Positions 37,982 through 46,381 of a stretch of DNA of 64,000 nucleotides are shown one piece after another. How positions within the stretch are numbered: the stretch's first letter is position 1; each line of letters begins with the position of its first letter. The notes beneath the pieces are model-generated. The model was not told the DNA's origin, searched no databases, and saw only the letters and a program-made list of their open reading frames with translations. This DNA comes from Trichormus sp. M33_DOE_039 (GTDB lineage Bacteria > Cyanobacteriota > Cyanobacteriia > Cyanobacteriales > Nostocaceae), in NCBI GenBank assembly GCA_015296085.1, contig DVDT01000047.1, positions 144,029-208,028 on the forward strand, in the 5' to 3' direction. The position numbers and the translations under genes were made by a program.

Positions 37982-39043
37982 ATGAATATAGAACATCTCA
38001 ATCGCCCAACTATTGCGCCAGTTCCAGAAGGGGTTACACGTCCACTGTGGTCTGTGATGATTCCTACTTACAATTGTGCAGGATATCTGCGTGAAACCTT
38101 AGCTAGTGTCTTAGCGCAAGATCCTGGCCCCGATATCATGCAAATTGCAGTAATTGATAACTGCTCGACACAAGACGATCCAGCCGCCGTAGTTGCAGAA
38201 CTAGGTCAAGGCCGTGTTGAATTCTATCGCCAACCTAAGAATGTGGGTGCGATTAATAACTCTCATACCTGCTTGGAGTTAGCACGCGGTCATTTGATTC
38301 ATCTCCTCCATAGTGATGATTGTGTGCGGGATGGCTTTTATCAAAAGCTGGGGCGAGTTTTTCATGAAAATCCGCAAATTGGTGCTGCGTTTTGTCGCAG
38401 TATCTATATTGATGAGCATAGCCACGAGCAAGGATTATCTAGTTTAGAATTGCCTCAAAGTGGTATTCTACCTAATCATTGGATAGAGCGAATTGCCGAG
38501 CTTTGCTGTATTTCAGTACCATCAGTTGCAGTAGTACGGCGTGAAGTTTATGAACAACTGGGGGGATATGACCGACGCTGTGGCTTAAGTGGAGATTGGG
38601 AAATGTGGGTGAGAATTTTTACTAACTATCCCATGTGGTTTGAAGTTGAGCCTCTAGCTTTGTGGCGCAGACACTTTTTATCTGTCACGCAGTTAAATGC
38701 TAAAAGTAGAACTTTTATTCAAGAAACCTTTGATACTGTAGAAATGATTTTTAAATCTTATCTACCCGACGCTATCAATGGCGAAATTCACAAAAAAGCC
38801 AAACAGAATTGTGCATTTCTATCTTTAGAAGCTGCCACAGCATTGTTCGCTCAAGATAAGAGACCGCAAGCGATCGCGCAACTGCAAATAGCACTCCAAT
38901 ATTGTTCCTCTTTCAAAGTTGTGAGATCGGCCGGTAAAATCATCCTCTGGGATGGGATGCGATCGCTGCTGAGAAAATTAGCAGGGTTACAGGGGAGAGG
39001 TTACAGGTTACAGGTTACGGGTTACAGGAAAAAACTTATGTAA
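37982..39043 (+). CDS. GT2 family glycosyltransferase with repeat-encoded C-terminus
   Basis: About 353 residues from ATG 37982; the TTG at 37964 is less likely. GT-A motifs: WSVMIPTYNCAGYLRETLAS, VIDNCSTQDD, LLHSDDCVRDGFY and SGDWEMWVRIFTNYP. The last 18 or so residues (GLQGRGYRLQVTGYRKKLM) are encoded by tandem GGTTACA repeats that extend to the stop, so the natural C-terminus has been altered by a repeat expansion. The catalytic region is unaffected. Confidence 0.9.
   Translation: MNIEHLNRPTIAPVPEGVTRPLWSVMIPTYNCAGYLRETLASVLAQDPGPDIMQIAVIDNCSTQDDPAAVVAELGQGRVEFYRQPKNVGAINNSHTCLELARGHLIHLLHSDDCVRDGFYQKLGRVFHENPQIGAAFCRSIYIDEHSHEQGLSSLELPQSGILPNHWIERIAELCCISVPSVAVVRREVYEQLGGYDRRCGLSGDWEMWVRIFTNYPMWFEVEPLALWRRHFLSVTQLNAKSRTFIQETFDTVEMIFKSYLPDAINGEIHKKAKQNCAFLSLEAATALFAQDKRPQAIAQLQIALQYCSSFKVVRSAGKIILWDGMRSLLRKLAGLQGRGYRLQVTGYRKKLM
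38987..39028. repeat. GGTTACA tandem repeat at a gene end
   Basis: About five GGTTACAG-like units. They run through the last codons of the GT2 gene. The same heptamer type occurs at 58327-58360. Confidence 0.65.
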
Positions 39044-39194
39044 TTAATTCTGTCTAGTTACTGATCACGTATTTTTGCCAAAATTTATCCCATAGCAGTA
39101 CAAAGTTGGACATCATCATAAATTAAAACTAATTTGGTTTATTCGTATTATTTGCTTGTTAAAACCCGTCTGGTAAAGATAGATATTCACATTT

Positions 39195-40169
39195 ATGGCT
39201 ATAGATACTAACTCCCCAACTCCTTTGGTGAGCGTGATTACGCCTACTTATAATCGTCCAGATTACTTAAAAGCTGCTTTGACGAGTGCTGTAAGACAAA
39301 GCTATCGCCATATTGAAATTATCGTTTCTGATAACTGTAGTCCAGACAATCCCCAAGCAATTGTTGAGTCATTCAACGATCGCCGGATTCGCTTTTCTCG
39401 CAACACAACCAACTTGGGAATGTTTGGGAACACCATCAAAGCCTTCAAAATGGCGCGAGGAAAATATGTTGCCAGCCTGCTAGATGATGATATGTGGGAA
39501 GAAGACTTTTTAGAGAAGCTTGTCCCCCCATTGGAAGCTAATTCCAATTTGGCTTTAGCTTTTTGTGATCATTACATCATCGATGCAAAAGGGAATATAG
39601 ATGATGCGATGACTGAGGAGTGTTCCCAGTTTTATAAGCGATCGCATCTTTTGGAAGGCATATATCAACCTTTTTATCATCTCGGCTTAGTAGATAGATC
39701 CGTCTCTTCCGCCACAGCTGCTCTGATTCGTCGTGATGTGATCGATTGGGATGAGATTCCGGCAGAGGTTGGAGGTTCATGGGATATATATTTGAACTAT
39801 CTTTGCTGTCGTTCTGGTTTAGGAGCTTACTTTTATCCAGAAAAACTGACGCGTTATCGTGTCCATGAACAAACAGACACAATGCTCAGTGGTAAGCGCA
39901 ATCCTCAAGCCAAAATCCGCAAAGCGCAAGCGGATATGTTCTGCTATGAGCAATTTATGGCAGATGAAAGACTAAAAGAATTTAAACCATATTTTCAGCA
40001 GCAATGGGCGCATATCAATACAACGTTAGGTATTGGCTTAATACGTAATAAACAGCTAAAAGCCGCACGTCCTTACTTTTGGCGTTCCCTCAAAGAAAGT
40101 CTAAAACTCAGAACATTAGCGGGATTAATGCTTAGTTTTACCCCATCCCCAATTGCATCTAGGTTTTAG
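39195..40169 (+). CDS. GT2 family glycosyltransferase
   Basis: A 324-residue GT-A protein: VSVITPTYNRPDYLKAALTS, IIVSDNCSPDNP, YVASLLDDDMWEEDF and GSWDIYLNYLCC. The overall form is close to the upstream GT2, suggesting family expansion inside the island. It would act on the envelope polysaccharide unit. Confidence 0.92.
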   Translation: MAIDTNSPTPLVSVITPTYNRPDYLKAALTSAVRQSYRHIEIIVSDNCSPDNPQAIVESFNDRRIRFSRNTTNLGMFGNTIKAFKMARGKYVASLLDDDMWEEDFLEKLVPPLEANSNLALAFCDHYIIDAKGNIDDAMTEECSQFYKRSHLLEGIYQPFYHLGLVDRSVSSATAALIRRDVIDWDEIPAEVGGSWDIYLNYLCCRSGLGAYFYPEKLTRYRVHEQTDTMLSGKRNPQAKIRKAQADMFCYEQFMADERLKEFKPYFQQQWAHINTTLGIGLIRNKQLKAARPYFWRSLKESLKLRTLAGLMLSFTPSPIASRF

Positions 40170-40261
40170 TCAATAGTACGGACGCGATTATACTCTTACG
40201 AGCATCTACACACCTGTACCAGAGTCAAAAATTATCATTCGCTAATGTGAGAAAAGTAAAA

Positions 40262-41140
40262 ATGCGGATATCTGCTTGCATCACAACTAGAAATCGTCCT
40301 CAAGACTTGGAAAATTGTTTGCGATCGCTCTGGAATTCTGATATCAAACCACACACAGTAGTAGTATCTGATGATTCACCTGATATAGCATTACAACAGC
40401 AAAATTATCTGATTGTCCAACAATACCCCCAAACAACTTATATTACTGGCCCCAGAATTGGCGTTTGTGCTAATCGTAACAATGCTGTGAATGCCATCCC
40501 TGCATTTGAAACTGACTTTGTGGCATTTATTGATGATGATATCTGTGTTGATTCAGACTTTCTGGCTCGCGCGATCGAGCGATATACACAAATTTCGCCA
40601 GAACAGAGAAATTACACCATACTTTCAGGCATTAGTCGCAGTTCAGACGGCGGTGAGATGGTTTCTGGCAAGTTGTCTTTTCGGGGCTATTTCTGTCCTA
40701 GCAATATCCCCGAAACTGTAGCTATTCATGCGTCTATTTTCCCAAGGCAGTTTTTGGAACAAGAACAGTGGGACGAGAATATATTTTTTGGCTATGAAGA
40801 TGCAGAACTTTGTTTAAGAGCATTAAAAAATGGCTACAAAATTCTACACTGCCCAGATTTACGCGTGTTTCATGCTGGGGCAAATGGTAAAAGCTCTTTG
40901 ATGGTAACTGACATCGGTAAGTTAACTAACTACGAAATTTCTATAGAAGCCGCTAGACTTTACGTTGGCATTAAGCGGTATAAAAATTTATTTCCTAATG
41001 CGTTCAAGTTAGCGGTTTTTTGTTTTGTATATTTCCTACACATGACCGCATATTTATGGAAGCGAGGCTCACTAAAAGCCTGGCCAGAAATTATTCGTCG
41101 TTCCCATGTTCAAAGGTTATGGCAACCTTTAGGGGTTTAG
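40262..41140 (+). CDS. GT2 family glycosyltransferase
   Basis: About 292 residues from ATG 40262; a GTG at 40247 is also in frame. Motifs: ISACITTRNRPQDLENCLRS, VVVSDDSPDI, FVAFIDDDICVDSDFLARA, and DENIFFGYEDAELCLRALKN, the ED-containing acceptor motif of galactofuranosyl or rhamnosyl type GT2. A hydrophobic stretch near the C-terminus (FKLAVFCFVYFLHMTAYLW) suggests membrane contact. Confidence 0.9.
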   Translation: MRISACITTRNRPQDLENCLRSLWNSDIKPHTVVVSDDSPDIALQQQNYLIVQQYPQTTYITGPRIGVCANRNNAVNAIPAFETDFVAFIDDDICVDSDFLARAIERYTQISPEQRNYTILSGISRSSDGGEMVSGKLSFRGYFCPSNIPETVAIHASIFPRQFLEQEQWDENIFFGYEDAELCLRALKNGYKILHCPDLRVFHAGANGKSSLMVTDIGKLTNYEISIEAARLYVGIKRYKNLFPNAFKLAVFCFVYFLHMTAYLWKRGSLKAWPEIIRRSHVQRLWQPLGV

Positions 41141-41155
41141 GGGTGTAGGGGTGTA
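41126..41155. repeat. Telomere-like heptamer repeat
   Basis: TTTAGGGGTTTAGGGGTGTA followed by GGGGTGT, the reverse form of the CTACACCC units elsewhere. It overlaps the end of the GT2 gene. Confidence 0.6.
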
Positions 41156-41221
41156 TAAAGTGGTGCTTTCTTTTTTGCCCCCTGCCTTCTGCCTTTTCTC
41201 AATATACAAGGGTAGTTAATT

Positions 41222-42349
41222 GTGAGACTATGTATTGTTACTCATAATGTAATTAAAGGTGATGGTCAAGGACGAGTAAACTATGAAGTTGCTTTAGAAG
41301 CGATTCGTCGTGGTCATCATGTTACTTTATTAGCCAGTCAAGTAGCTTCGGAGCTAGAGCAGCATCCCCAAGTTAATTGGGTGGCTATTCCGGTTAAAGG
41401 ATGGCCTACAGAATTACTTCGTAACTTCATCTTTGCTGTTTTTAGTACCAATTGGTTGCATCAACATCGCCATGAGATTGATGTTGTGAAAATCAATGGG
41501 GCAATTACTCATGCGCCTGGTGATGTCAATGCAGCACATTTTGTCCATAGTTCTTGGTTGAAATTCTCCTCTGGAAAGGCTAAACCCAAATCACGCCGAG
41601 TTTTTTATAACTTTTACCAGTGGTTGTACACAGCTTTAAATGCACGTTGGGAAAAGCGGGCTTTTCATCAGGCGCGAGTTGTTGTGGCGGTTTCTAAGAA
41701 GGTGGCGCAGGATTTACAAACCATCGGTGTATTGCCAAAGAACATTCGGGTGATCGTCAATGGTGTGGATTTACAGGAATTTGCACCAGGAAATATGAAC
41801 CGTCTGCAATGGAATTTACCAGCAGAAGTACCGCTAGCACTATTTGCTGGCGATATTAGAATTTCCCGTAAGAACTTAGATACAGTCCTCAAAGCTTTAG
41901 TCCAAGTTCCAGATTTACATTTAGCGATCGCTGGAATTACAGAAGGTAGTCCATATCTTCAGTTAGCTGCATCTTTAGGGTTACAAGAGCGAGTTCATTT
42001 TCTGGGACTGCGCCGCGATATTCCCGATTTAATGAAGGCCGTTGATTTTTTAGTTTTCCCTTCTCGGTATGAGCCGTTTGGTTTAGTAGTGATTGAAGCG
42101 ATGGCTTCCGGTTTACCCGTGATTACCGCTAGTAGCACAGGTGCAGCCGACTTAGTAAAACCAGAATCTGGAATAGTTGTAGCAGATTCAGACGATGTGG
42201 AAAGTTTAGCCCAGGCTATGTTGACTTTGAGTAGTGATCGCCACCTGAGACAAACAATGGGTGAAGCCGCTAGAGCGATCGCCACTCAACACAGTTGGAC
42301 AAGCATGGCACAGTGCTATGTGGATTTATTTGAGGAGTTAAAGCAGTGA
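41222..42349 (+). CDS. GT4 family glycosyltransferase
   Basis: A 375-residue GT-B enzyme with a GTG start (RLCIVTHNVIKGDGQGRVNYE). The C-domain has LALFAGDIRISRKNLDTVLK, VHFLGLRRDIPDLM and FPSRYEPFGLVVIEAMASG, the ExxxxxxE motif of retaining GT4. Its stop overlaps the start of the next gene (TGATG), so the two are coupled. It acts within the envelope polysaccharide assembly line. Confidence 0.92.
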   Translation: MRLCIVTHNVIKGDGQGRVNYEVALEAIRRGHHVTLLASQVASELEQHPQVNWVAIPVKGWPTELLRNFIFAVFSTNWLHQHRHEIDVVKINGAITHAPGDVNAAHFVHSSWLKFSSGKAKPKSRRVFYNFYQWLYTALNARWEKRAFHQARVVVAVSKKVAQDLQTIGVLPKNIRVIVNGVDLQEFAPGNMNRLQWNLPAEVPLALFAGDIRISRKNLDTVLKALVQVPDLHLAIAGITEGSPYLQLAASLGLQERVHFLGLRRDIPDLMKAVDFLVFPSRYEPFGLVVIEAMASGLPVITASSTGAADLVKPESGIVVADSDDVESLAQAMLTLSSDRHLRQTMGEAARAIATQHSWTSMAQCYVDLFEELKQ

Positions 42350-43269
42350 TGAGAATTACAGTTATCATCCCTACTTACCGCCGGACTAAAGACCTAGAAC
42401 GCTGTTTAAACGCACTACACAAGCAAGCACGACCAGTTGATGAGGTAGTGTTAGTAGTCCGTGATGCAGACAATGAAACTTGGCAGTTCCTCACCACTTT
42501 CGATCCTTTGCTTTTGCCATTACGCGCTACCACAGTCAGCGTTCCTGGTGTAGTAGCAGCAATGAATGCAGGTTTGGATGTAGCCCAAGGAGACATTATC
42601 GCCTTTACTGATGATGATGCTGCTCCCCACACTAATTGGTTAGCACATATAGAAGCCCATTTTCTCGCAGATGATCGCATCGGTGGAGTAGGGGGACGTG
42701 ATTGGGTATATCACGGCAAAAATTTAGAAGATGGAGTCTGTCCTATAGTCGGTCAAGTACATTGGTTTGGGCGAGTCATTGGCAATCACCATAAAGGTGT
42801 CGGCGCGCCGCGTGAGGTAGATGTTCTCAAGGGTGTCAACATGAGCTTTCGCCGCCAAGCCATTCAAAAACTGCATTTTGATGGACGGATGCTTGGTACG
42901 GGTGCGCAAGTTCATTTTGAGGTAGCCTTTTGTCTCTCCCTCAAGCGCGCTGGTTGGAAACTCATCTACGATCCCCAAATTGGAGTCAATCATTATCCAG
43001 CACAACGATTTGATGAGGATCAACGTCATCAATTCAATTCCGTTGCTGTAGTCAATGCCGTACACAATGAAACCCTAGCATTACTAGAACACTTGTCACC
43101 CGTGCAAAGATTAGCATTTTTGTTATGGGCTGCATTAGTAGGAACGAGAGATGCTATGGGTTTGATTCAATGGTTACGCTTTCTCCCTAAAGACGGCTGG
43201 TTAGCAGGACAAAAATTACTAGCATCCTGGCGTGGTCGTTGGCAGGGTTGGCAAACTTGGCAAGGATGA
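42349..43269 (+). CDS. GT2 family glycosyltransferase
   Basis: A GT-A protein of 306 residues. The ATG at 42349 overlaps the previous stop, with a GTG one codon earlier. Motifs: ITVIIPTYRRTKDLERCLNA, VLVVRDADNE, IIAFTDDDAAPHTNWLAHIE and VDVLKGVNMSFRR. It resembles polyprenol-type transferases of surface glycan clusters. It is translationally coupled to the preceding GT4. Confidence 0.92.
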   Translation: MRITVIIPTYRRTKDLERCLNALHKQARPVDEVVLVVRDADNETWQFLTTFDPLLLPLRATTVSVPGVVAAMNAGLDVAQGDIIAFTDDDAAPHTNWLAHIEAHFLADDRIGGVGGRDWVYHGKNLEDGVCPIVGQVHWFGRVIGNHHKGVGAPREVDVLKGVNMSFRRQAIQKLHFDGRMLGTGAQVHFEVAFCLSLKRAGWKLIYDPQIGVNHYPAQRFDEDQRHQFNSVAVVNAVHNETLALLEHLSPVQRLAFLLWAALVGTRDAMGLIQWLRFLPKDGWLAGQKLLASWRGRWQGWQTWQG

Positions 43270-43334
43270 TCCAATTTTGGATTTCGGATTGGGAGTTTTC
43301 AATGACTAATGACTAATAACTATGGAGATTTTCA

Positions 43335-44759
43335 GTGGTTCAGATACATACACTTCCTAATAGTCCGCCGAGAAAACAGTTTGTGTTCGGAAAACAACCG
43401 CCGTTGGCTTGGGCAGTTATACTATGTTTCGTTCTGTTTTCCGCAGTCTGTATTATTGCTGGTGCGACTGCTTTACTGCGCACAGCTTACGTGTTTATGT
43501 CACTGGCTGTCGGTATTTTTTTATATCTGCGATATCCATTACTTTACACGGGTTTTACTTGGTGGATTTGGTTTGTTACGCCGTTCGTGGCTCGCTTAGT
43601 TGATTATAAAAGTGGCTGGGATCCAACGCGTTTTATGTTGGTGTCACAATATTTGGTGACGTTATTAACTTTACATACTTTCTTAAAAGAACTGCCGAGG
43701 TCACTGCGCCAAGGCAGTTTACCTTTTGTTCTTGCATTTTTGGGTGTGTTTTATGGTTTTCTTATAGGCGTAATTAAAACATCACCATTTACTGCTGCAA
43801 GGGGACTGTTAGATTGGTTAACGCCTATTACTTTTGGTTTTTACTTATTTATCAACTGGCGAAATTATCCCTCTTATCGTCGTACTATCGAGCGGACATT
43901 TCTTTGGGGTGTATTAGTTACAGGTATCTACGGGATTATACAGTTTTTAGTTGCACCTGATTGGGATTTATTCTGGTTAACAAGTACAAAATTGACCAGT
44001 ATGGGTGATCCTGAGCCTCTGAAATTACGGGTTTGGAGTACGATGGCATCTCCTGCACCCTATGCAGCTATGATGATGGCAGGTTTACTATTGTTATTCA
44101 GTAATAAAACATTTTTGCGGATTCCTGCTTCTGCGATCGGTTATTTAGCTTTCTTATTGACAACAGTACGTACATTGTGGGGCGGCTGGTTTGTAGCGTT
44201 CCTGACTTTTCTTACTGCATTAAAGGCTCATCTACAAATGCGCCTATTCATGACTATTTTGATCATGTCATTGTGTGTGATTCCATTAACACAAATAGAA
44301 CAATTCTCTGCAACCATTACCAGTAGGTTTGAAACCTTTTCTCAGTTGGATAAAGATGACAGTGCTAAGGTAAGACAAAAAATATATGAAGACGGTCTCA
44401 ATAGTGCCTTAACTAATGGTTTAGGAAACGGTGTAGGCAATACTTTTATTGTGAATAAAAAAGGTATTTTAGAACCTATTGTAATTGACAGTGGCCTTCT
44501 GGATATGTTTTTCACATTAGGTTGGTTTGGAGGTATATTTTACTTAGTAGCAATATTTATGGTATTTGCCAAGTCATTCCAATATACCGAATATCGTTTT
44601 GATACTTTCATAGCTGCATCTAGGGCGATTAGTGTCGGGATGTTGTCAACGCTATTAGGCAATAGCGGGATGTTAGGGATGCCTGGAATGGTACTTTGGG
44701 GCTTTATAGCTCTTGCGATGGCAGGACATAAGTATCATACAAGTTCGCGAATTGATTAG
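43335..44759 (+). CDS. O-antigen polymerase/ligase-like membrane protein (Wzy-like)
   Basis: A 474-residue protein with about ten hydrophobic segments from residue 28 to the end and a larger periplasmic loop in the middle (SMGDPEPLKLRVWSTMASPA, and FSQLDKDDSAKVRQKIYEDG). This topology and the Arg-rich loops fit Wzy polymerases or O-antigen ligases. It would join repeat units on the periplasmic side. It closes the plus-strand island, matching the last gene of the Anabaena HEP island. GTG start; the upstream frame offers no better site. Confidence 0.82.
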   Translation: MVQIHTLPNSPPRKQFVFGKQPPLAWAVILCFVLFSAVCIIAGATALLRTAYVFMSLAVGIFLYLRYPLLYTGFTWWIWFVTPFVARLVDYKSGWDPTRFMLVSQYLVTLLTLHTFLKELPRSLRQGSLPFVLAFLGVFYGFLIGVIKTSPFTAARGLLDWLTPITFGFYLFINWRNYPSYRRTIERTFLWGVLVTGIYGIIQFLVAPDWDLFWLTSTKLTSMGDPEPLKLRVWSTMASPAPYAAMMMAGLLLLFSNKTFLRIPASAIGYLAFLLTTVRTLWGGWFVAFLTFLTALKAHLQMRLFMTILIMSLCVIPLTQIEQFSATITSRFETFSQLDKDDSAKVRQKIYEDGLNSALTNGLGNGVGNTFIVNKKGILEPIVIDSGLLDMFFTLGWFGGIFYLVAIFMVFAKSFQYTEYRFDTFIAASRAISVGMLSTLLGNSGMLGMPGMVLWGFIALAMAGHKYHTSSRID

Positions 44760-44777
44760 GAATTAGGGACTAGGAAT

Positions 44778-44854
44778 TTTAGATTTTGGATTTTAGATTA
44801 ACGTGCGCCTCCGTTGGAGACTCACGTTAGATTAAATCCAATCCGAAATCTAAA
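44778..44854. repeat. Cruciform-forming palindrome
   Basis: TTTAGATTTTGGATTTTAGA faces TCTAAA-containing sequence at the right end (ATCCAATCCGAAATCTAAA). In the centre lies a nested AACGTG-CCTCC / GGAG-CACGTT palindrome. It is the first of three inverted structures in this convergent gap. Confidence 0.55.
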
Positions 44855-44917
44855 GTTGACGGATTGGGGATTATGAGACACTTGGTGAAAAATAATTTAG
44901 AAACGTTGCAAAGTTCA

Positions 44918-44948
44918 GAACCCCGGCTTCTTTAAGAAGTCGGGGTTC
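44918..44948. terminator. Hairpin of the CCCCGGCTTCTT family
   Basis: GAACCCCGGCTTCTT pairs with AAGAAGTCGGGGTTC around a short loop, followed by TTGGTTTT. It lies between converging genes and is a plausible bidirectional terminator for the end of the island. Confidence 0.65.
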
Positions 44949-44960
44949 TTGGTTTTCAGT

Positions 44961-45150
44961 TTGCCTGTCAATACGGTTCGGTTCGGATAAGTTCCTTGAG
45001 GCAGGGGAGGAAAGAGAGTTATTTTCAGCATTTTTCTCTTCCCCGAAGTTTGCTTGCAGGGAAACCCTCTTGGCAACTTCTCTTCTCCCCTTGCTTTCCC
45101 TGCTTGCCTTAGCCAAGAAATTCCTTAACCGAACGGTATTGGGTTGCCTG
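44961..45150. mobile_element. MITE-like element with 7-bp flanking duplication
   Basis: The element runs 44968-45143. Its ends are CAATACGGTTCGGTT (44969-44983) and AACCGAACGGTATTG (45127-45141), inverted with one mismatch. The flanks TTGCCTG at 44961-44967 and 45144-45150 are identical, as expected for a target duplication. It has no coding capacity. Confidence 0.55.
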
Positions 45151-45157
45151 TGATTGT

Positions 45158-46255
45158 TTAGATTTTTGATGGTATCTCGTTATATGTGGCTGAGTTTTTG
45201 GTAATTAATTCACTATATACTGCTAAAGTTTCTTGATTTACGCGTCTAACTGTCAACCATTCTAGATTTGTTTGTGCTTGCTCTTGCCATTGGGACAATA
45301 CATGAGGATTGCTGAGTAATTCTGCTAAAGCTTTGGCTAGAGATTGACTATCTTTGGGTGGAACTAAAATACCTGCTTGACCACCGTCTAATGCTTCAGG
45401 AATGCCGTCTACATTAGTGGCGACAATAGCGCAACCTGCTTCCCTAGCTTCTGGGATGACTAGTGGCGATGGGTCACGATGGGAGGCTAGAACGAAGATA
45501 TCGGCTGCTAATAGGTAGCGTTGCGGTTCTGGTTGAAAACCTTCAAAATGGATGCGATCGCTAAAAGGTGTGTTTTTGGCTTTGTCCACAAAAATTTCTC
45601 TATCTGGGCCATTTCCTACTAAATAGAGATGAATTTGGGGAAAGTCTGCGGCAATTTGGGCGAAAGCATCGATTAGCTCACTAATACCTTTACGTTGATA
45701 CATTCCGGCTACTGTGGCGATCGCTGGTCGTTGTAATTCTACAGGTTGATACTCTTTAATATGACGGGTGCGGACACTACCTAATGTCCCATTCGATATT
45801 ACCCGTAATTTATGCCCTGGAATCCCCCGTCGTGCCATTGACTGAGCAACGGCTTTGCTAACGGCAATTACCCGATCTGCTACACCCATGAGTATGGCAC
45901 TGCGTTGGAATTCGTTATGTACTGTGGCCACTAAAGCATAGTCAGAAGCGGCTTTCAGAACTCTCCCTAGTACAACTCCTGTCATCATATGGGCATGGAC
46001 GATATCTGGCTGAAATTCTTTGATGATTGCTTGATAAGTCCCAGCAGCTTTAATTAAATTAATTGGTGTTCTAGTTTGATCTAATGTAAAGTGCTTAACA
46101 TCATAACTTGATAATAATTTTTCATATTCTCCACCCGCAGATGCAACAGCTACATGATGACCGTTTTTGGCTTGCAGACAAGCTAAGTCTACAGCTACAT
46201 TGACGATGCCGTTACCAATTTCCCGAATGTGATTCAAAATATGTAGTACACGCAT
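45158..46255 (-). CDS. GT4 family glycosyltransferase
   Basis: A 365-residue GT-B enzyme. MRVLHILNHIREIGNGIVNV is at the start, TVAGMYQRKGISELIDAFAQ and LYLVGNGPDREIF are in the donor domain, and ASHRDPSPLVIPEAREAGCA is the retaining-GT4 acidic motif. It lies on the strand opposite the island, separated by the MITE, so it may be separately expressed although it probably serves the same kind of product. Confidence 0.92.
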   Translation of the reverse strand: MRVLHILNHIREIGNGIVNVAVDLACLQAKNGHHVAVASAGGEYEKLLSSYDVKHFTLDQTRTPINLIKAAGTYQAIIKEFQPDIVHAHMMTGVVLGRVLKAASDYALVATVHNEFQRSAILMGVADRVIAVSKAVAQSMARRGIPGHKLRVISNGTLGSVRTRHIKEYQPVELQRPAIATVAGMYQRKGISELIDAFAQIAADFPQIHLYLVGNGPDREIFVDKAKNTPFSDRIHFEGFQPEPQRYLLAADIFVLASHRDPSPLVIPEAREAGCAIVATNVDGIPEALDGGQAGILVPPKDSQSLAKALAELLSNPHVLSQWQEQAQTNLEWLTVRRVNQETLAVYSELITKNSATYNEIPSKI

Positions 46256-46317
46256 TTACTTCCCAGTGTTTAATAAAACTTTAAGTAATTTTGGGAATTG
46301 GGTATAGGAATACAATC

Positions 46318-46375
46318 TCCCCTACACCCTTACACCCTTACACCCTTACACCCCTACACCCCTAAACCCCCAACC
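46318..46375. repeat. Telomere-like CTTACACC repeat
   Basis: About seven units of CCTTACACC/CCTACACC in tandem between two minus-strand genes. The same heptamer occurs at 18447-18480, 52037-52094 (opposite sense) and 58380-58420. Confidence 0.75.
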
Positions 46376-46381
46376 CACTCT

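Noticed and set aside
43309..43603. Two plus-strand frames overlapping the Wzy-like gene start
   Set aside because: They lie in other frames of the well-supported polytopic membrane protein.
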